A stretch of DNA of 55,794 nt from Chrysomallon squamiferum (GCA_012295275.1 CM022668.1:4343080-4398873); one strand, 5' to 3'; shown: positions 11,534 through 55,794, counted from the stretch's first letter. A program made the numbers and translations. Notes: generated from the letters alone by a model not told the origin.

Positions 11534-14500
11534 AATAAAATAAAATTACGTATATACTAGTATATGAACAAAACCATGCATTGATAATGATGCCAGAAAT
11601 CAATGAATGAAAAAAATCAGTTAGTCAGTCAATCAATAAACAACAAGCTTGCAAGATATTCATAGAGTTTAATTCCATTTATTAATACAGTCATTTTACA
11701 TTTCCATAAAATGAATATTTTTAATTCACATGGAAATTAACTTAGGCTGAAAAAATAAATAAAAATATAATAACGATTTTCATTACAACAAATATGATGA
11801 AAATGGCCATTTGCAAAAAAGAAAAAAAAGAAAAAAAATTAATGAAAAGTTCTTTAAAGAAAATATAGATAACAAAAAATGCATTGGATGAGTGGTTCTA
11901 TTGTATAGGTTCAACATATTTACAAATTTTGCAAAAAACAACCATATCAGAAATGTGTATGTTTAAAAAACAATAATAGTAATACTACTTATTCAGCAAC
12001 AAGTAGAAAATAAAAATATTAGGAATGTGATTAAGTTAATGATATACACTGAAACTAACTTCAGAGGAACTCAGATTAACACAAAGTTTATTATTAATCT
12101 ATTGCCATCATCTTCATTACTACTTTATTATTGTTGTTGTTATTATTATGATTGTTATTATCACAGAGCACTGTTCCAGAGAATTTGATGTTATATTTAA
12201 ATACAGGTTAATTTAATTTATTTTCGAAAACTTTATTTAATGTAATCACAAATGACAGGCTGTTAACATATATTATACTTCCAAGATTTTTTTTGTCTTA
12301 GTAATCTAAAGTATTCACCTACTGATATAGTGAAATGATGTTTTTGCCAATGTCAAAACAAAAATAAATAAACAAATAAATCAATTTAATACTTCACTTA
12401 TATTAGTTTAATTAAAATGCTTTATGATTAGCCCGATATATTGAAATTATTGATTTGATTTTAATAATTTTTATTATTTTTGTTTCAAGATTTTAAACAT
12501 TTTAAAATTGTTATTCTGTAACTCCAGTATTAATTTATTTATTTACTGAAATACATTATTATTATTTTTAATAGTATTTTAAGATAACAAGCAATGTTCC
12601 AAGTTATTAATTATTTTTATATTTTTAAGATATAATTAAAAAAACTGTTCAGGCCCACTCCTTCATAAGTAGGTCTATTTGAATTATTCTTGTTCCTTCA
12701 TATTAGCATTCATGTTCAAATGTTTGAATTAAAACTGATTTATATAAATTAACTCCCGAAGCAATCTAATTGAATATAATGACATTTTTATAGTAGTAAC
12801 AATATTTTCAAACCCAACCTTTCTGAATAGGTCTATTTAAATTATATTTGTTCCCTCATGTTCTGATTTCTGAATTAAAACTGATTTAAATAAACCAACA
12901 CTCAAAGCAATCTATTTAAACTGATTTAATTAATTCACTTTAGTGTTGATACATATATAAAATAAATTTCAGTAAAGTTAGGAACAGTCATTAAATGCAG
13001 TTTCCATTGTATGTCTAACACAACCAAATGTATAAACAAAACATTGCACATAAAATATATAACAAGTTCAAACGACAGATATAAACAAAAGAACAACAAC
13101 AACAAAATAAACCCCAAAACTGGCCACCATCTTAGAATCATAAAAATTCAAACAGCGGAAGGAATGCAGATATTAATAAAATCAGTAAAATTAGGCAGTT
13201 ACCAGCATACATCTTTTTAAATAAGAAGAATCTGCCTTCAGCTCCTTTATTTTTTTTCTTCTATTTGCCATGGATTTAATTCTTTTAGTGCAAAACGCAC
13301 GCACGCACACACACACATTCATATACATGTATGTATATAATATAAACCAGAACTGCAAAGTTAAAATTACCTGGAAACTGACTATGAAATCATGAGGGGT
13401 TTTTTTTGTAGTTTTTTCTGTTTATTTTCTTAACTGCAGGGGTAACATGTAGGTATATATATATTCATAAAATTAAAGCAGATGATAAAAAGGTAACAAG
13501 TAAATGAAATGTACCCAACTAATGTAACATACCTGAAAGAAGAATAACATTTTTAAAATGTCTTCAGAAACTTGAAAAAGAGATACATACATTGAAGTAC
13601 TGGAGTATGTGAACTGTAAATTTTTAAGAATATATATATTTTGTAAATGCAAAAATGGTATCAGATATTTGTGATAACTTACATTGCAATGCACAGTTGT
13701 GCAATATCATTTTCTGGAATGCAAAAGAACTGAAGTGTATTAACTGTACATGTTGGAATAACATGTTAGTAACAGTTGTGACAGCTTGATTTTAATATAA
13801 TAATAATAATAATAATAATAACAAAAAAATAAATGAGTTTTGAATGGAAGAAACTGATATTAAAATTATAACATTATGCTCAAATTAAAAAAAAAAAAAA
13901 AAAAATACAAATGTCATCTATTATTATTATTATTAAATAAATATTTTAGACAAATACTGTTTAAACTATTGCACACAATCTAAAAATAAAATAAAATTTT
14001 AGAATCTAAGTAAGAAAATAAAATTGATATGTTACAACAAAAAGCAGAAATGGTTATCTTTTCATAGACTTCAACTACAAGCACTCTGTATTTTACTTTT
14101 AAGAATTCCTGATCAATAAACTAGTAAAGATAACAGCAAATTACAGTAATAGTACATAAATAAAAATAAAATAAAATAAAATAAATTAATAGTAAATAAA
14201 TATAAGTAATAATTAAAAAAACAACAAAAAAAAAACCCAACAAATAATAATAAAAAGCAGAAACCTATCAGTTACAATAATAATAAAATAAAAAAATAAA
14301 AAATAATAAATAAAATATTACTCTGGTAAGCAATTTCATGTACTCTTTTATAATTTTTTTTCTTCAGAGAATTCTTTGCCAGTTCTTTCTCATCATATGC
14401 TGTTAAACATTTTTTTTTTTTTTTCCTATAGTTGTTAATTCTGAATATATCTGCTGTTTTCCAAGCAGTTAAAAAATACTAAAGACAGTACTTTGAGATT

Positions 14501-16523
14501 CTACAGTAGATATCATCATCTATATTAACACTTGTAAAATACAACAACATTCATTAAAATAATAACAAATATTTAAAGTTTTATACAACAAAAGTGTATG
14601 GAATATATCATACAATAAAAGTAGGTTTATAATTTATATTATACAACATATTTTTATAATTAAATAAATTTTGGATTTCATTTAAAAGACATAAACATCA
14701 AATACAGGACAGCAAAACAAAATATAATTTATTCTAAAATGGATGACTACAAACTGTTTCAGTTTATTGAAAAAAAATACTTTTTATTATTAAAAATAAA
14801 ACAAAAAAGATATTGAAGCATTTTTTAACAATAAGAATGTTTAATTATTTCAAATGCTTTTTTTTATTTGTTGCTTAAGGGGTTTATTTTTTTTTTTTTT
14901 TTTTTAAATAAGAAAATAAATACATTTTTGAGCTGTAAAGAGATCTGATCCAAAAAGCAGAAATGCAAACATTTGTTTCATTTTTTTCCTGGTGTGCTTT
15001 TCAAATCTGCACAAATATATTTTTCTACTTTTTTTTTTCTTTCAATAAATGTATTTTATTGTTATTGGATTTGCAGGCTTTTGGTACATTTAAAAAAAAA
15101 AAACAAAAAAAAAAAAAAAAAAAAAAAAACATTAATACCCACCCAATACATATGTAAATAAATATATAAATATATATATTTTTATCTTAATTTAAAAAAA
15201 AGTAATAAGGCTTTCTACACATAATTATTACACAGTGAATTTCAAAATAAAATAAAATATGTTCGGTTTGTACCTAGATGTTAATTTCACATTATCAAAA
15301 ATGTTAATTAACATAATGCAATATATGACATTAAACTGGACTTTTTAAAATAATAATTGTTAAAAAAAGAAATAGATGGCGTCCTTGAATTTATTAATTT
15401 TATTTTTTATATCCTTCAAAAACTATAGTTATTTCCCTTATCTGAAATATATATACATATATAAAATATTAACTTTTCGTAAAACATTTTATTTATTATA
15501 TCTTTAAATGTATTTTTATTTATTTTTTATTTTTGGTACAAATGCTCAGAACAAAATGCAAATTAAATAACACAAAAGAATGTAAACAATAAATAATAAC
15601 AATTGAAATAACTACTTTAAAATAATGAAAAAACAAAAATACAACAAATATGATTTATAATAATGCAAACAGTATAAAAAGGATCGTTGACAATGAAAAT
15701 GGTGATATCAGCGATTATGACAAAATCTGAAGCATACATTTCAGTACTGCTGCAATTTATTCATTAAATATGAACAGAATATAAAAATTACAATTTTTAT
15801 TGTTTAAAAAAGAAAGAATTACCACTTATTAACCAAATTAGTAAAAAAATAAAAAAATTGAATAAAACTCATAATAAACCCCAGTTTATGTGTCCATACT
15901 TGCAAGTATATTTCATGGAGTTAATTTATTAAATAAAAATTGAAGCATAAGGAATATGTTGAAAAAGAACAATAAATAAATAAAATAAATAAATAAATAA
16001 ACAATAATAATAATAGTAATAATGAAAAGTAGCAGCAGAAGAATTAATGCCATTCTATTTTTCCACATTATTTAAATAATTTCTAAAACTAAAATTTAAC
16101 TTCTTGTTGGATATTGAAGCAAACCATTTTGGAATTACGGAATCTGTTTTGCAAATAAATAAAATAAAAAAATTTACTACTGGTTTGTAAGTTGTATTTT
16201 TGGCACCAATTTACTAATTGGTTACTTCTACCTTTGCAACCACTAAAGATAAAAATAAAATAAAATAAAATATCTATTATATTTACATTTATGATATAAA
16301 TCTACAGAGAGCAAAATAAATAAATAAATAGATAAATAAAATAAAATAAAATAAAATAAAATAAAAATATAATTAAAATACAATAATAAATAAATCATAT
16401 TAAATAAATGTATTTAATTAATGTTTCTAGTTAAAGTACAAATGTATTTATTTAGAAATTAAGATGGAAAAAGAAAATAATCTCAAAGAATTATGCAAAC
16501 TTTACATTAACATTATAATTTTG

Positions 16524-16554
<31 letters not shown>

Positions 16555-17394
16555 AAGCCAAACACTACCATTCTAATCACAAGCTTTAAAATTAATAACC
16601 CAAGTGACAATAACAATAACAAAAATATAAAATATTTAATTTATAATAAACATTAAATATTCTTTTCCCAGTCCTTTCGAATTGTAACAGAATGAAACTA
16701 AAACATCATATATGATTAATGGAATAAATTTTGAAATATATATAAAGCAAATAACAATGATAAAGATATTCTCATATAAAAATGTCCTGCTTTTCTTTCT
16801 TTTTTTCAAAATTCTTTACTGAAAATGAATAACTGTATGTTTAATGCAGATTTTATTTCAAAACTTTTAGGTTACAAATTAAAACATTAGAATAGGTTTA
16901 TTGTTTCATTTTATTTACTATAAATTAATGATAACATTTATGAAGATTTTACTATTAAATTTTAATTTTATGAACAGCAATTAATAACATTCATACCAAA
17001 AAAAAAAAAAAAATGTTTACTTCAGTCAATAATTATAGCATTAACACAGATTTAATTTCTAAACTTTTTTTTAATATATTTAATTTAAAAAAAAAAAAAA
17101 AAAAAAATGCAATTAACAATTCTAACATTAATATACATTTCTTTTATTATTTGTTCTAAAACAAACCTACACTGTCCTTTAATAACTTAAAACCACCATA
17201 AATATATTTCTTTCTCTAATTTTCAAAACCTTGCTGAATGGTACTAAACAGTTCTTCATCATCCTTTTTTTCTAATTGTATCCTATATGTATAATTATAA
17301 TAATAATAATAATAATAACAGTTGAAGCCGTGTCTTTATAAACTACTTTTGTGTGTTGTAACCATTTGCAAGATTCTCTAAATGTTCGGGCCAA
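10959..17394. other. Non-coding: TRIM upstream region and ICA1 3' UTR/intergenic
   Basis: About 6.4 kb of very AT-rich sequence with no recognisable exon on either strand. It contains an AATA array at 11088-11115, an ATTT array at 11318-11347, a TA microsatellite at 11447-11532, ATA arrays near 13798-13822 and many A-, T- and AAATA-runs up to 17100. The right part is likely the long 3' UTR of ICA1 (minus strand); its end cannot be placed among the many AATAAA-like hexamers. Confidence 0.5.
11447..11532. repeat. TA microsatellite
   Basis: Almost pure TA dinucleotide, interrupted by two AAATAAA-type breaks. Confidence 0.9.
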
Positions 17395-40729
<23,335 letters not shown>

Positions 40730-40781
40730 TGTAGCAGATTATTTGGGTATCAACAACAGCAACACAATCCTTGTTAAAGTC
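40730..40781 (-). other. ICA1 5'-UTR part of the first coding exon
   Basis: The exon runs 40781-40725. On the minus strand the acceptor ttttgacag precedes it, and ATGTC sits directly before the donor gtaagt. The start codon therefore lies in the last five bases of this exon and at least one further non-coding exon must lie upstream. Confidence 0.75.
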
Positions 40782-41400
40782 CTGTCAAAACAAAAAATGG
40801 AAATAAAAAGTTTTGTAAAGATAAATAAAAATATGATGAACCAGAAGTAATACAGAAAAAAAATAAAAATAAAAATAAATAATTTAAAATAAAAATCTTC
40901 AAAAACAAAAGGAAGAAGATTAAATTAAATTGCTATGAAAATAAGGAAAAGCAAACTTAAAACTGTAATCTTGCAAAGGAATGTAATTTAAAAGTTGAAA
41001 CAATGGTTTTATGAGTTATGGAAGATGCTAAAAACCTTGTAAAGCAAAACAGAGAACACCGTAACAAAGATTACGTTGTAAAAATAAGTATAAAAATAAA
41101 TTAAAATATTGTAAATTTAATTAAAATTCATACAAATAATACTCAAGTAAGTAAAATTATGTGCAAACAAAAATTGTAAAACATTAATTATGTGATCATA
41201 GTAAATAAGTGACGTTTTATGAATGTTTAAGATAATGTGGAGATTGTATCAGTTCTCATTATTCTTAGTAACAGATAATGTACAATGTGCATGCTAGACA
41301 CATATTTCATTGTCACGAAGTTTCAGTTACATGTTTTATTTGAGCACTGACTTTTATTGCATTACTAATTTAATATTTTATTAATTATGTCCCTGTAAGA

Positions 41401-41443
<43 letters not shown>

Positions 41444-42489
41444 TCAGAATATTTTACAATTGTTACAAAAGACCCAGCAGAATAGTTGCATTTCTTTTGA
41501 ATAACAGAACAAACTGCACTAAGTTCCCAAATAACAAGCATGCATCCACAATCCTGCAGTTATCAGCTTGTATTTAATTTGTTCATAACTGTTTAGGTCA
41601 TGCACCATTTGCTAATGGTATCTTAATAATTAACAAATATTTACAACTAATAAGAATATTGGAACGTTACTCATGATTTAGTTGTTTTGGGGTTTTTTCA
41701 AAGATTAATTTGATTTTAGTTACTAATATAAATAATATTTAAGATATACTGTTTACTATATATTTATTTTGGATATTAATACTTCTTAATGCTGACTAAG
41801 TAATATTTAAATGGATATTTTAGGTCTGATTTTTCAGTTTACAGCAATTGCTACAGAACATACTTACATAAAATGACATAAAATAAAATACTATGAGACA
41901 TCCATATATAAATACTACATTATACTATATAAAAGATACATGGATCAATACACACAAACACATATACATACATATGCCACTTTACATGTAATTATTATCA
42001 TCATTTTTAAAAAAATAAGGAGGTTGTTCCATATTTTCTATGTATAAAATATATATTTCATTTCCAATAATATAGGGAATTTATGTTTTGTCTCGGTAAA
42101 ACTCATTATATTTTATAATTATTATGAATACACATTAAATTGAATAATTTATATCCAATATTATTACCGCCTAAATAAATCGTTAAGTAAAAATCCTACG
42201 GATACTCATTTCTGGTCACCATTATCTCTAATATATTTCGATATCGATAGACAACATGCATGTAACAAAAGCCACTGGAAACTGGTCTTATCAATATTGC
42301 AAAATAACCGTTTTTCGCAGACGTGTACTTTTCTCATATGAATTAAGCAAATCATCAGCGGGCGTGCAAATGGTAGACATGCTGGCGTTTATATTTTTAT
42401 CTGATAATTATACAAAATATTAATCTTTATCAAATTATAAGTTTGTTTCCTTAAAAACTAATAATAAATAACAAATTTCACGGATTCAC
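40782..42489. other. ICA1 5'-UTR intron
   Basis: AT-rich, with AAATAAA-type runs near 40860 and an ATA array at 41398-41443. Nothing coding seen. Confidence 0.45.
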
Positions 42490-42600
42490 CTTCTCACCAC
42501 CTGTTCTGTTGTCACCAGTACGCCATATTGTTATCGATTTTTGTCCTCCGAATGTTGACGGAAATGCCCGAGATGTCAATTAACCATTACAACTAAAAAT
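42490..42600 (-). promoter_or_regulatory. Candidate ICA1 first non-coding exon / promoter region
   Basis: A short island of mixed composition in AT-rich DNA. On the minus strand it offers donors aacag/gtggtgag (at 42500) and gagaag/gtgaat (at 42489). It lies 1.7 kb upstream of the first coding exon. Position and composition are the only support. Confidence 0.35.
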
Positions 42601-43166
42601 AATGTTAGGTATTCTAAAAAGAGAATTATAAACTCAAACTAAATAGACCTTCAGTTAAATTTAATTTATTCTTAATAATCAAGCGAATATTAACCAGTTG
42701 TTCACTCTTTTGTTGTGTCATGTAAATGTAATATGATTGTAGTTATTAATATTATTATTAACAAAAGCATTTTTGTTTGGAGAAAATGGTAGTCGTATTT
42801 TAGTTGCATCAAAACATCCTTTAGTTCTTGAAGGGAATTAATAAGATTAATAATGTGTTGCACGTATATGTTCAGTTTATAACCAAATTATTGTTTAAGG
42901 TTCACACCCAGATTTATTAAACTAATGAAACCGTTTTAGCCTTATATATATAAATAAGTTTTTAATTATTTATTTATTTATTTATTTATTTGTTGTGGTT
43001 TTTACAATTATTATTGTTTAACTAGTTAGTTCATTTTAAAAATAGCTTCGATTTGAGTATTAGCTTATGATGTTAGCAAACATTAAAAGACATTTTATGA
43101 AATTTATCATTTTTAATTTTTAATGAATAGTTTTTTTTTATCTATTATTATTATTATTATTATTAC

Positions 43167-43217
<51 letters not shown>

Positions 43218-44336
43218 GTAAAATGTAGCGGTAACCTGTTTGTGCCTTCTTTTGAGAAACTTATTCTAGTAATATTACAATAATCATATAAACAGTTTGC
43301 TTTTCACAACAAACGATTCGAAACTGACTGGAATGATTCCGTTTTCAAATAATAATGCGTATGGAATAAGGGAGATAACTCATAAAATCAAAACAGCTTT
43401 CAAAACAATTCAGATTATGTCCCTTATTTTTTTTTTTTTTTTTTTTTTTTTTTGCCTGTTCAAATATTAATTCATCTAATTCGATCAGCAGTTTTTCCTA
43501 TATTTTAGTGTTACAAGAACTGATGAACAAATAGGCAGACAAAAGCAGAAATAACTGAAATAAAACACTAAAATACAAGCAATAATAATAAACTGTTTAT
43601 TATTTTTGACATAATAAATATTATATTACATCCAATGATACCATCGAAATCACATTTGTGTAAAAATGTAAATAATTATGATTTTATATTTTCATTTACG
43701 TTAATAAGCATACAAATAAATAATAAATAACGTGATTAAGTGATGAGAATAAAATGAAATATTTTTGTCTTCTGTACATAATGACGTCACTGAGAAATGT
43801 GTCCAGTATCATTAATTTTGTGATATTTATTTTTAATCATTATAACGAATGGCTAATTTTCTTTTTTGCTTTCGAACAGATTAAGTTTATTTTTCATAGA
43901 ATATAACGAATGGTTTATTTTGGGTTATTTCTTTGGAATATGTTCAGAATTAAGTTGGATCGCTATTCGTTACAATGGACAATAGATATAATCATATAGC
44001 AATGATGTGACCTTTTTTTTTTAATTTTTTTTTTTTTAATATTAATTTTTTGTTAAATAATTATAATGTCGATGATGATGATGATGATGATGGTTATGAT
44101 GTTAATAATAATATAATGAATATGGATATAAATAAGCATGTTATTTTATAAGTGTTACATAAGATTCGTCTTGAATTACTCAAAGGGAACACTACAAGAA
44201 ACAAATGATCGGACATAAAGCAAATTATACACAACTGGCAAGACACCGGAAGTACCACTATCATAGATTCTTCCTTGCCGTAATTTCCTCCATTTAACTC
44301 AGCATTATTCTACCAAAACCAGCATTTATTATCTAA
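42601..44336. other. Intergenic between ICA1 and the minus-strand receptor exons
   Basis: TTTA array at 42965-42993, ATT array at 43144-43217, a T-run of about 30 at 43425-43453, a further T tract near 44010-44038 and a GAT array near 44068-44092. No gene recognised. Confidence 0.5.
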
Positions 44337-44724
44337 TTAGACTCCAAGCATCAAAAAACACACCAAAGTCACGGATACCACAGCTAACATGTACAGTCTA
44401 AAAAATATACAGTCTGAAATAAAAGCGACGTCTTTCCACGTGAGAGAATAATCCATCGGACTCCACGCCAGGTGCTTCTTCGATCTCGCGTTTTCTGCAC
44501 TTTTACTGTCCTTTTCTTCGATTACGTCATCAAGCCCTCCTCCATTGATTCTGTTTTGTTTGCTAGTGCATGGCAAGTAACCCGGAACGAGCATAATCGT
44601 TGCCGTAACTTCGACGATTTTCTGGATCAACCTTGGCACAACCGAGTTCTCGTCACGTGAGAACACGACCATGATCCAGACAGAGGCTATGACACAATTA
44701 ATGAAATATTAACAATTCTGCATT

Positions 44725-44880
44725 GTAGTGAAATATTTATAACATTACACTGATGTTCAAATATTAATCATATTACACTGATATTGAAATATTAAAAATA
44801 TTACATGGATACTGAAATATTTATACTATTGTACTGTTACTGAAATATTGAAGATATTATACTAATATTGTAATATGTGT
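44725..44880. repeat. Short degenerate tandem units in receptor-fragment intron
   Basis: Four or five units of about 40 bp with tgaaatattta-a-tattacactgat. Lies directly upstream (in transcript sense) of the terminal exon. Confidence 0.7.
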
Positions 44881-45227
44881 GCTTTTGCAGCATAATCATG
44901 TGATGGTAAACAAATTTAACACACATAATAACAGTAAGTGCACAATGCTAAAGACATTATATAACATTATTAACAAAGAAATGAAAAATAATATATAATA
45001 ATATAATAACACATAAATAATACAAACTATATTATACATAAAATATAAATAACAGAGACATGAAACAACACATAGTAATAAAGATATGACACCATGCAAT
45101 AATAAACATATACAACATATAATAATCCTTATATGACAATAACATAGCATAATAAAGATATGACATCTAAAATATAAAAATAAAATATTATTACCTAATG
45201 TAACTAATAAGATATGCAACCTAGTAA

Positions 45228-45420
45228 ATGTATGTATATATGTATGTTTGTACGTACGTATGTATGTATGTATGAATGTATGTATACATGAATGTATGTA
45301 TGTATGTATAAATGTATAAATGTATGTATGTATTAATGTAGGTATGTATGTATGAATTTATGTATGTATGAATAAATGTACGTATGTATGAATGTACGTA
45401 TGTACGAATGTATGTATGTT
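45228..45420. repeat. GTAT tetranucleotide array
   Basis: Interrupted tgtatgtatg / aatgtatg array. Its open frames (YIHTYIHTYI on the minus strand) are repeat artefacts. Confidence 0.9.
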
Positions 45421-45520
45421 TTGCAAACTCTGTACGTACTTTCAAGATTTGATGATTAGATAAATTTCTAAGATATATTTTTGGGACAAAACTGTTTTAA
45501 CTTGGATACATACATACTTA

Positions 45521-45654
<134 letters not shown>

Positions 45655-45826
45655 CTTACTTACATATATGTAAATCAACACACAGGTATATTAAAAATGA
45701 CTATGAAAGTACTGACGAGTTCTCCACGACGAAAGCTGGTTTCCAGACATCAGTCCCAGTTGCAAAAATAAATTTTATTCCTCCATAGTTAGCCTCGTTC
45801 CAAACAAGACGAGTTTCGTGCCACAC

Positions 45827-46180
45827 CTAAATAATAATAATAACAGTAACAACAACAACAACAATAATAAGAAGAAGAAGGAGAAGAAGAAGAAGAACTA
45901 CAATAATAATAATATTAATAATAATAATAATAGTAGTACTAGTAGTAGTAGTAGTAGTAGTAGTAGTACTACTCCTACTACCAATAATAATAATAATGAT
46001 AATAATGATATATTAATAACAGCAACAACAGCAGCAACAACAACCGCAACAATAAACGCACAAATAATAATCATAATAACAACAACAACAACAACAGCAA
46101 CAACAACCGGAAGACCATCAGCAATAACAACAACAGTTCTAATAATAATATCGCCAATAACAGCAACAAGAGAAAATAAT
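45827..46180. repeat. Trinucleotide-rich tract (AAT, AAC, AAG, AGT)
   Basis: Consecutive arrays of AAT, AAC, GAAGAA, AGT and AAC units. Open frames of poly-Asn/Ser/Thr type are artefacts. Confidence 0.9.
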
Positions 46181-46330
46181 GACGGTGATGGTCGATGAGG
46201 TAGACAGAAAAGAATGAAATCATCAACGTGTGACTACAGAATGTGTTCTATCCGCAGTGACTCTAAGTGACAAAATAATTGGTTTCCTAATTGTTACTGA
46301 TGCTAGCCATTGATGTTTATTAGACAAAAT

Positions 46331-46334
<4 letters not shown>

Positions 46335-46429
<95 letters not shown>

Positions 46430-46471
46430 ATATTATGTGTATAATTTAAGATAGAGGCTGGTACATAAATT

Positions 46472-46529
<58 letters not shown>
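46335..46529. repeat. Inverted pair of microsatellites: CT then GA
   Basis: CT tract at 46335-46422, 49 bp of unique spacer, then GA tract at 46472-46529. The two are reverse complements and could pair as a hairpin stem. Confidence 0.93.
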
Positions 46530-53239
<6,710 letters not shown>

Positions 53240-53272
53240 GTACGTAGTCGTTCGACAAATGTCGGCGGTTTT

Positions 53273-55690
53273 GGTATAGTAAAGTATAGTATAGCATAGC
53301 ATAGCATAGCATAGCATAGTATAGTATAGCATAGTATAGCATAGCATAGCATAGCATAGTATAGTATAGTATAGTATAGTATAGCATAGCATAGCATAGC
53401 ATAGCATAGTATAGCATAGTATAGCATAGCATAGCATAGTATAGCATAGCATAGCATAGCATAGCATAGCATAGCATAGTATAGCATAGTATAGCATAGC
53501 ATAGCATAGCATAGCATAGCATAGCATAGCATAGCATAGTATAGCATAGTACAGCATAAAGCATAGCATTAGCATAGCATAGCATAGCATAGCATAAAGC
53601 ATAGCATATAGCATAGCATAGCATAGCATAGCATAGCATAGCATAGTAGCATAGCATAGCATAGCATAGCATCGCATAGTATAGCATAGCATAGTATAGT
53701 ATAGCATAGCATAGGCAGTATAGCATAGCATCGCATAGTATAGCATAGCATAGTATAGCATGGCATAGCATAGCATAGCATAAAGCAGTATGGCATAGCA
53801 TAGCATAGCATAGTATAGCATAGCATTGCATAAAGCATAGTAAGTATAGCATAGCATAAAGCATAGCATAGCATAGCATAGCATAGCATAGCATAGCATA
53901 TAGTATAGCATAGTATAGTATAGCATAGTATAGCATAGAAGACATAGCATAGCATAAAGCAAAGTATAGCATAGCATTAGTATAACAGCATAGCATAGCA
54001 TAGCACAATAGCATAGCAAAGCAGCATATAGCATAGCATAGCATAGCACAAAGCATAGCATAGTATATAGTATAATAGCATAGCATAGCATAGCAGCATA
54101 GTATAGCATAATTATACATAGCATAGCATAGCATATAGCATAGTATAGCATAGCATAGCATAGCATGGTAAGACAAATAGTAGCAAAGCATAGTATAATT
54201 ATAGCATAGCATAGCATAGCATAGCATAGCATAGCATAGTATAGCATAGCAAAGCATAGACAGCATAGCATAGTATAGACATAGCAGCATAGCATAGTAT
54301 ATTAGCATAGCATAGCATAGTATAGCATAGCATAGCATATTAGCATAGCACATAGTATAGCATGGTATAGCATAGCATAGCATAGCATAGCATAGCATAG
54401 CATAGCATAGCATAAAGCAAAAGTATAGTATAGCATAGCATTATAGCATAGCATAGCATAGTATAGCATAGCATAGTAAATATAGCATAGCATAGTATTA
54501 GCATAGCATAGCATAGCATACATAGTATAGTATAGCATAGAATAGTAGCATAGTATAGCATAGCATAGCATAGCATATAGTATAGCATAGTATAAGCATA
54601 GCATAATAGCATAGTATAGTATAGCATAGTAGCATAAATATAGCAAAGACATAGTATAGTATAGCATAGTAAAGACATAGCATAGCATAGCATAGCATAG
54701 CATAGCATAGTATAGTATAGTATAGTATTATTAGCATAGCATAAATGTATATAGCAAAGCATAGCAAAGCATAGTTAGCACAGCATAAGCATAGTATAGC
54801 AAAGCATAGCATAGTATAGCAAAGCATAGCATAGCATAGTATAAGCACATTATAGCATAGTATAGCATAGCATACCATAGCATAGCATAGTATACCATAG
54901 CATACCATAGCATAGTATAGCATTATAGCATAGCATAGTATAGCATAGCATAGTATAGTATAGCATAGTATAGTATAGCATAGCATAGCATAGTATAGCA
55001 TAGTATAGTATAGCATGAGTATAGCATAGCATAGTATAAATAATATAGCATAGTATATTATAGCATAGTATACTATAGGATAGCATAGCATAGCATAGCA
55101 TAGCATGTTAGCATAGCATAGCACAGGATAGCATAGCATAGCATAGTATAGTATTGCATAGCATAGCATAGTATAATATAGCATAGCATAGCATAATTAT
55201 AATTATACAGTATAGTATATTATAGTATAGTATAGTATAGTATAGCAGTGCAGTATAGCAGAGAGCACAGCAGAGCACTGCAGAGATCAGTATAGTATGG
55301 TATAGAATATTACAGATTAGTACAGTGTATTACAGTACAATGCAGTATAGTACTGTATAGTATAATATTGTTTAGTGTAGTTTAGTATTGTATATTACAT
55401 ATGGTATAGCATAGTACGGTATAGTACAGTAGAGCAGAATACAGTATAGCAATCTAATAAAGTTTAATTTAGTATTTTATAATATGGTATGATACAGTAT
55501 TATATAGTACAGCATAGTACGGTACAGTAAAAGTTAGTATTATACAGTATAGTAATAATATAGTATATTATAGTATAGTATCGTACGGTATAGCATAATA
55601 TAGTATATCATATAATAGTATAGTGTAGTGTAATGTAGAGTAGTGAGGTGTAGTTTAGTGAAGTTTAGTTTAATACAGCATAGTATAGTT
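53273..55690. repeat. 2.4-kb pentanucleotide satellite (TAGCA/TAGTA)
   Basis: Starts 34 bp after the receptor exon's donor. The first 270 bp are pure 5-bp units of two variants, catag and tatag. From about 53555 single-base and four- or six-base slips appear. After about 55200 the units diverge to tacag, tatgg, tttag and others, and the array fades out near 55690. The long frames it creates on the minus strand (MLCYAMLCYA) are not genes. Confidence 0.97.
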
Positions 55691-55794
55691 TATTCACCTT
55701 TTTCATATTTTGTTTTCTTAAGACAATTAAATGTTTTTTCATCCCTTTTCACTACCTTTATTCCCCTCTTACTTATTCCTATCTCTTCTTCGTT
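55691..55794. other. Receptor intron, right edge
   Basis: Pyrimidine-rich unique sequence after the satellite. No exon of the receptor is reached before the window ends. Confidence 0.6.

Noticed and set aside
45818-46198. Poly-Asn/Ser/Thr frame
   Set aside because: Trinucleotide arrays; no conserved sequence.
53273-55690. CRISPR array or telomere
   Set aside because: Uninterrupted 5-bp units without spacers, in an animal intron; the unit is not a telomeric repeat.

Overview
The window looks like animal nuclear DNA, most likely from a mollusc or another lophotrochozoan. It is AT-rich, its genes are split by GT-AG introns, and its introns are crowded with microsatellites. The protein families (death-domain caspase, TRIM-NHL proteins with single-exon coding regions, a divergent nicotinic-receptor family) fit that group. 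The phylum is inference; the gene families are read from the sequence.

Layout. 138-6264 (+): the 3' part of a death-domain caspase gene, with three tandemly duplicated 51-bp exons between death domain and protease and a foldback MITE in an intron between catalytic exons. 7130-8300: decayed duplicates, including a dead copy of the last caspase exon. 8925-10883 (-): a TRIM-NHL ubiquitin-ligase-type gene with one coding exon. 17395-40729 (-): a near-complete ICA1 (islet cell autoantigen 1 / ICA69) orthologue with 14 coding exons, BAR domain first. A second TRIM-NHL gene (25042-27812, +) lies on the opposite strand inside its 10.3-kb intron; its RING domain is split by an insert of about 270 residues. 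44337-45826 (-): two exons of a nicotinic acetylcholine receptor-like (Cys-loop) subunit without the exon that should lie between them. 49818-53239 (+): the first five exons of another Cys-loop subunit, divergent in orientation from the first; it runs off the right edge through a 2.4-kb pentanucleotide satellite.

How the genes relate. The caspase and the two TRIM-NHL genes belong to families used in cell death and innate immunity. The receptor genes look like members of an expanded local family. ICA1 is a vesicle-trafficking BAR protein. Nothing indicates that the genes form one pathway; the nested TRIM gene and the duplicated exons point to local gene-birth activity.

Sequence quality. Two coding regions (ICA1 near 36132-36135 and the nested TRIM near 25659-25663) each lack one base in a homopolymer run. 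That pattern suggests long-read consensus errors as much as real mutations. The caspase also has one exon junction whose phases do not match.
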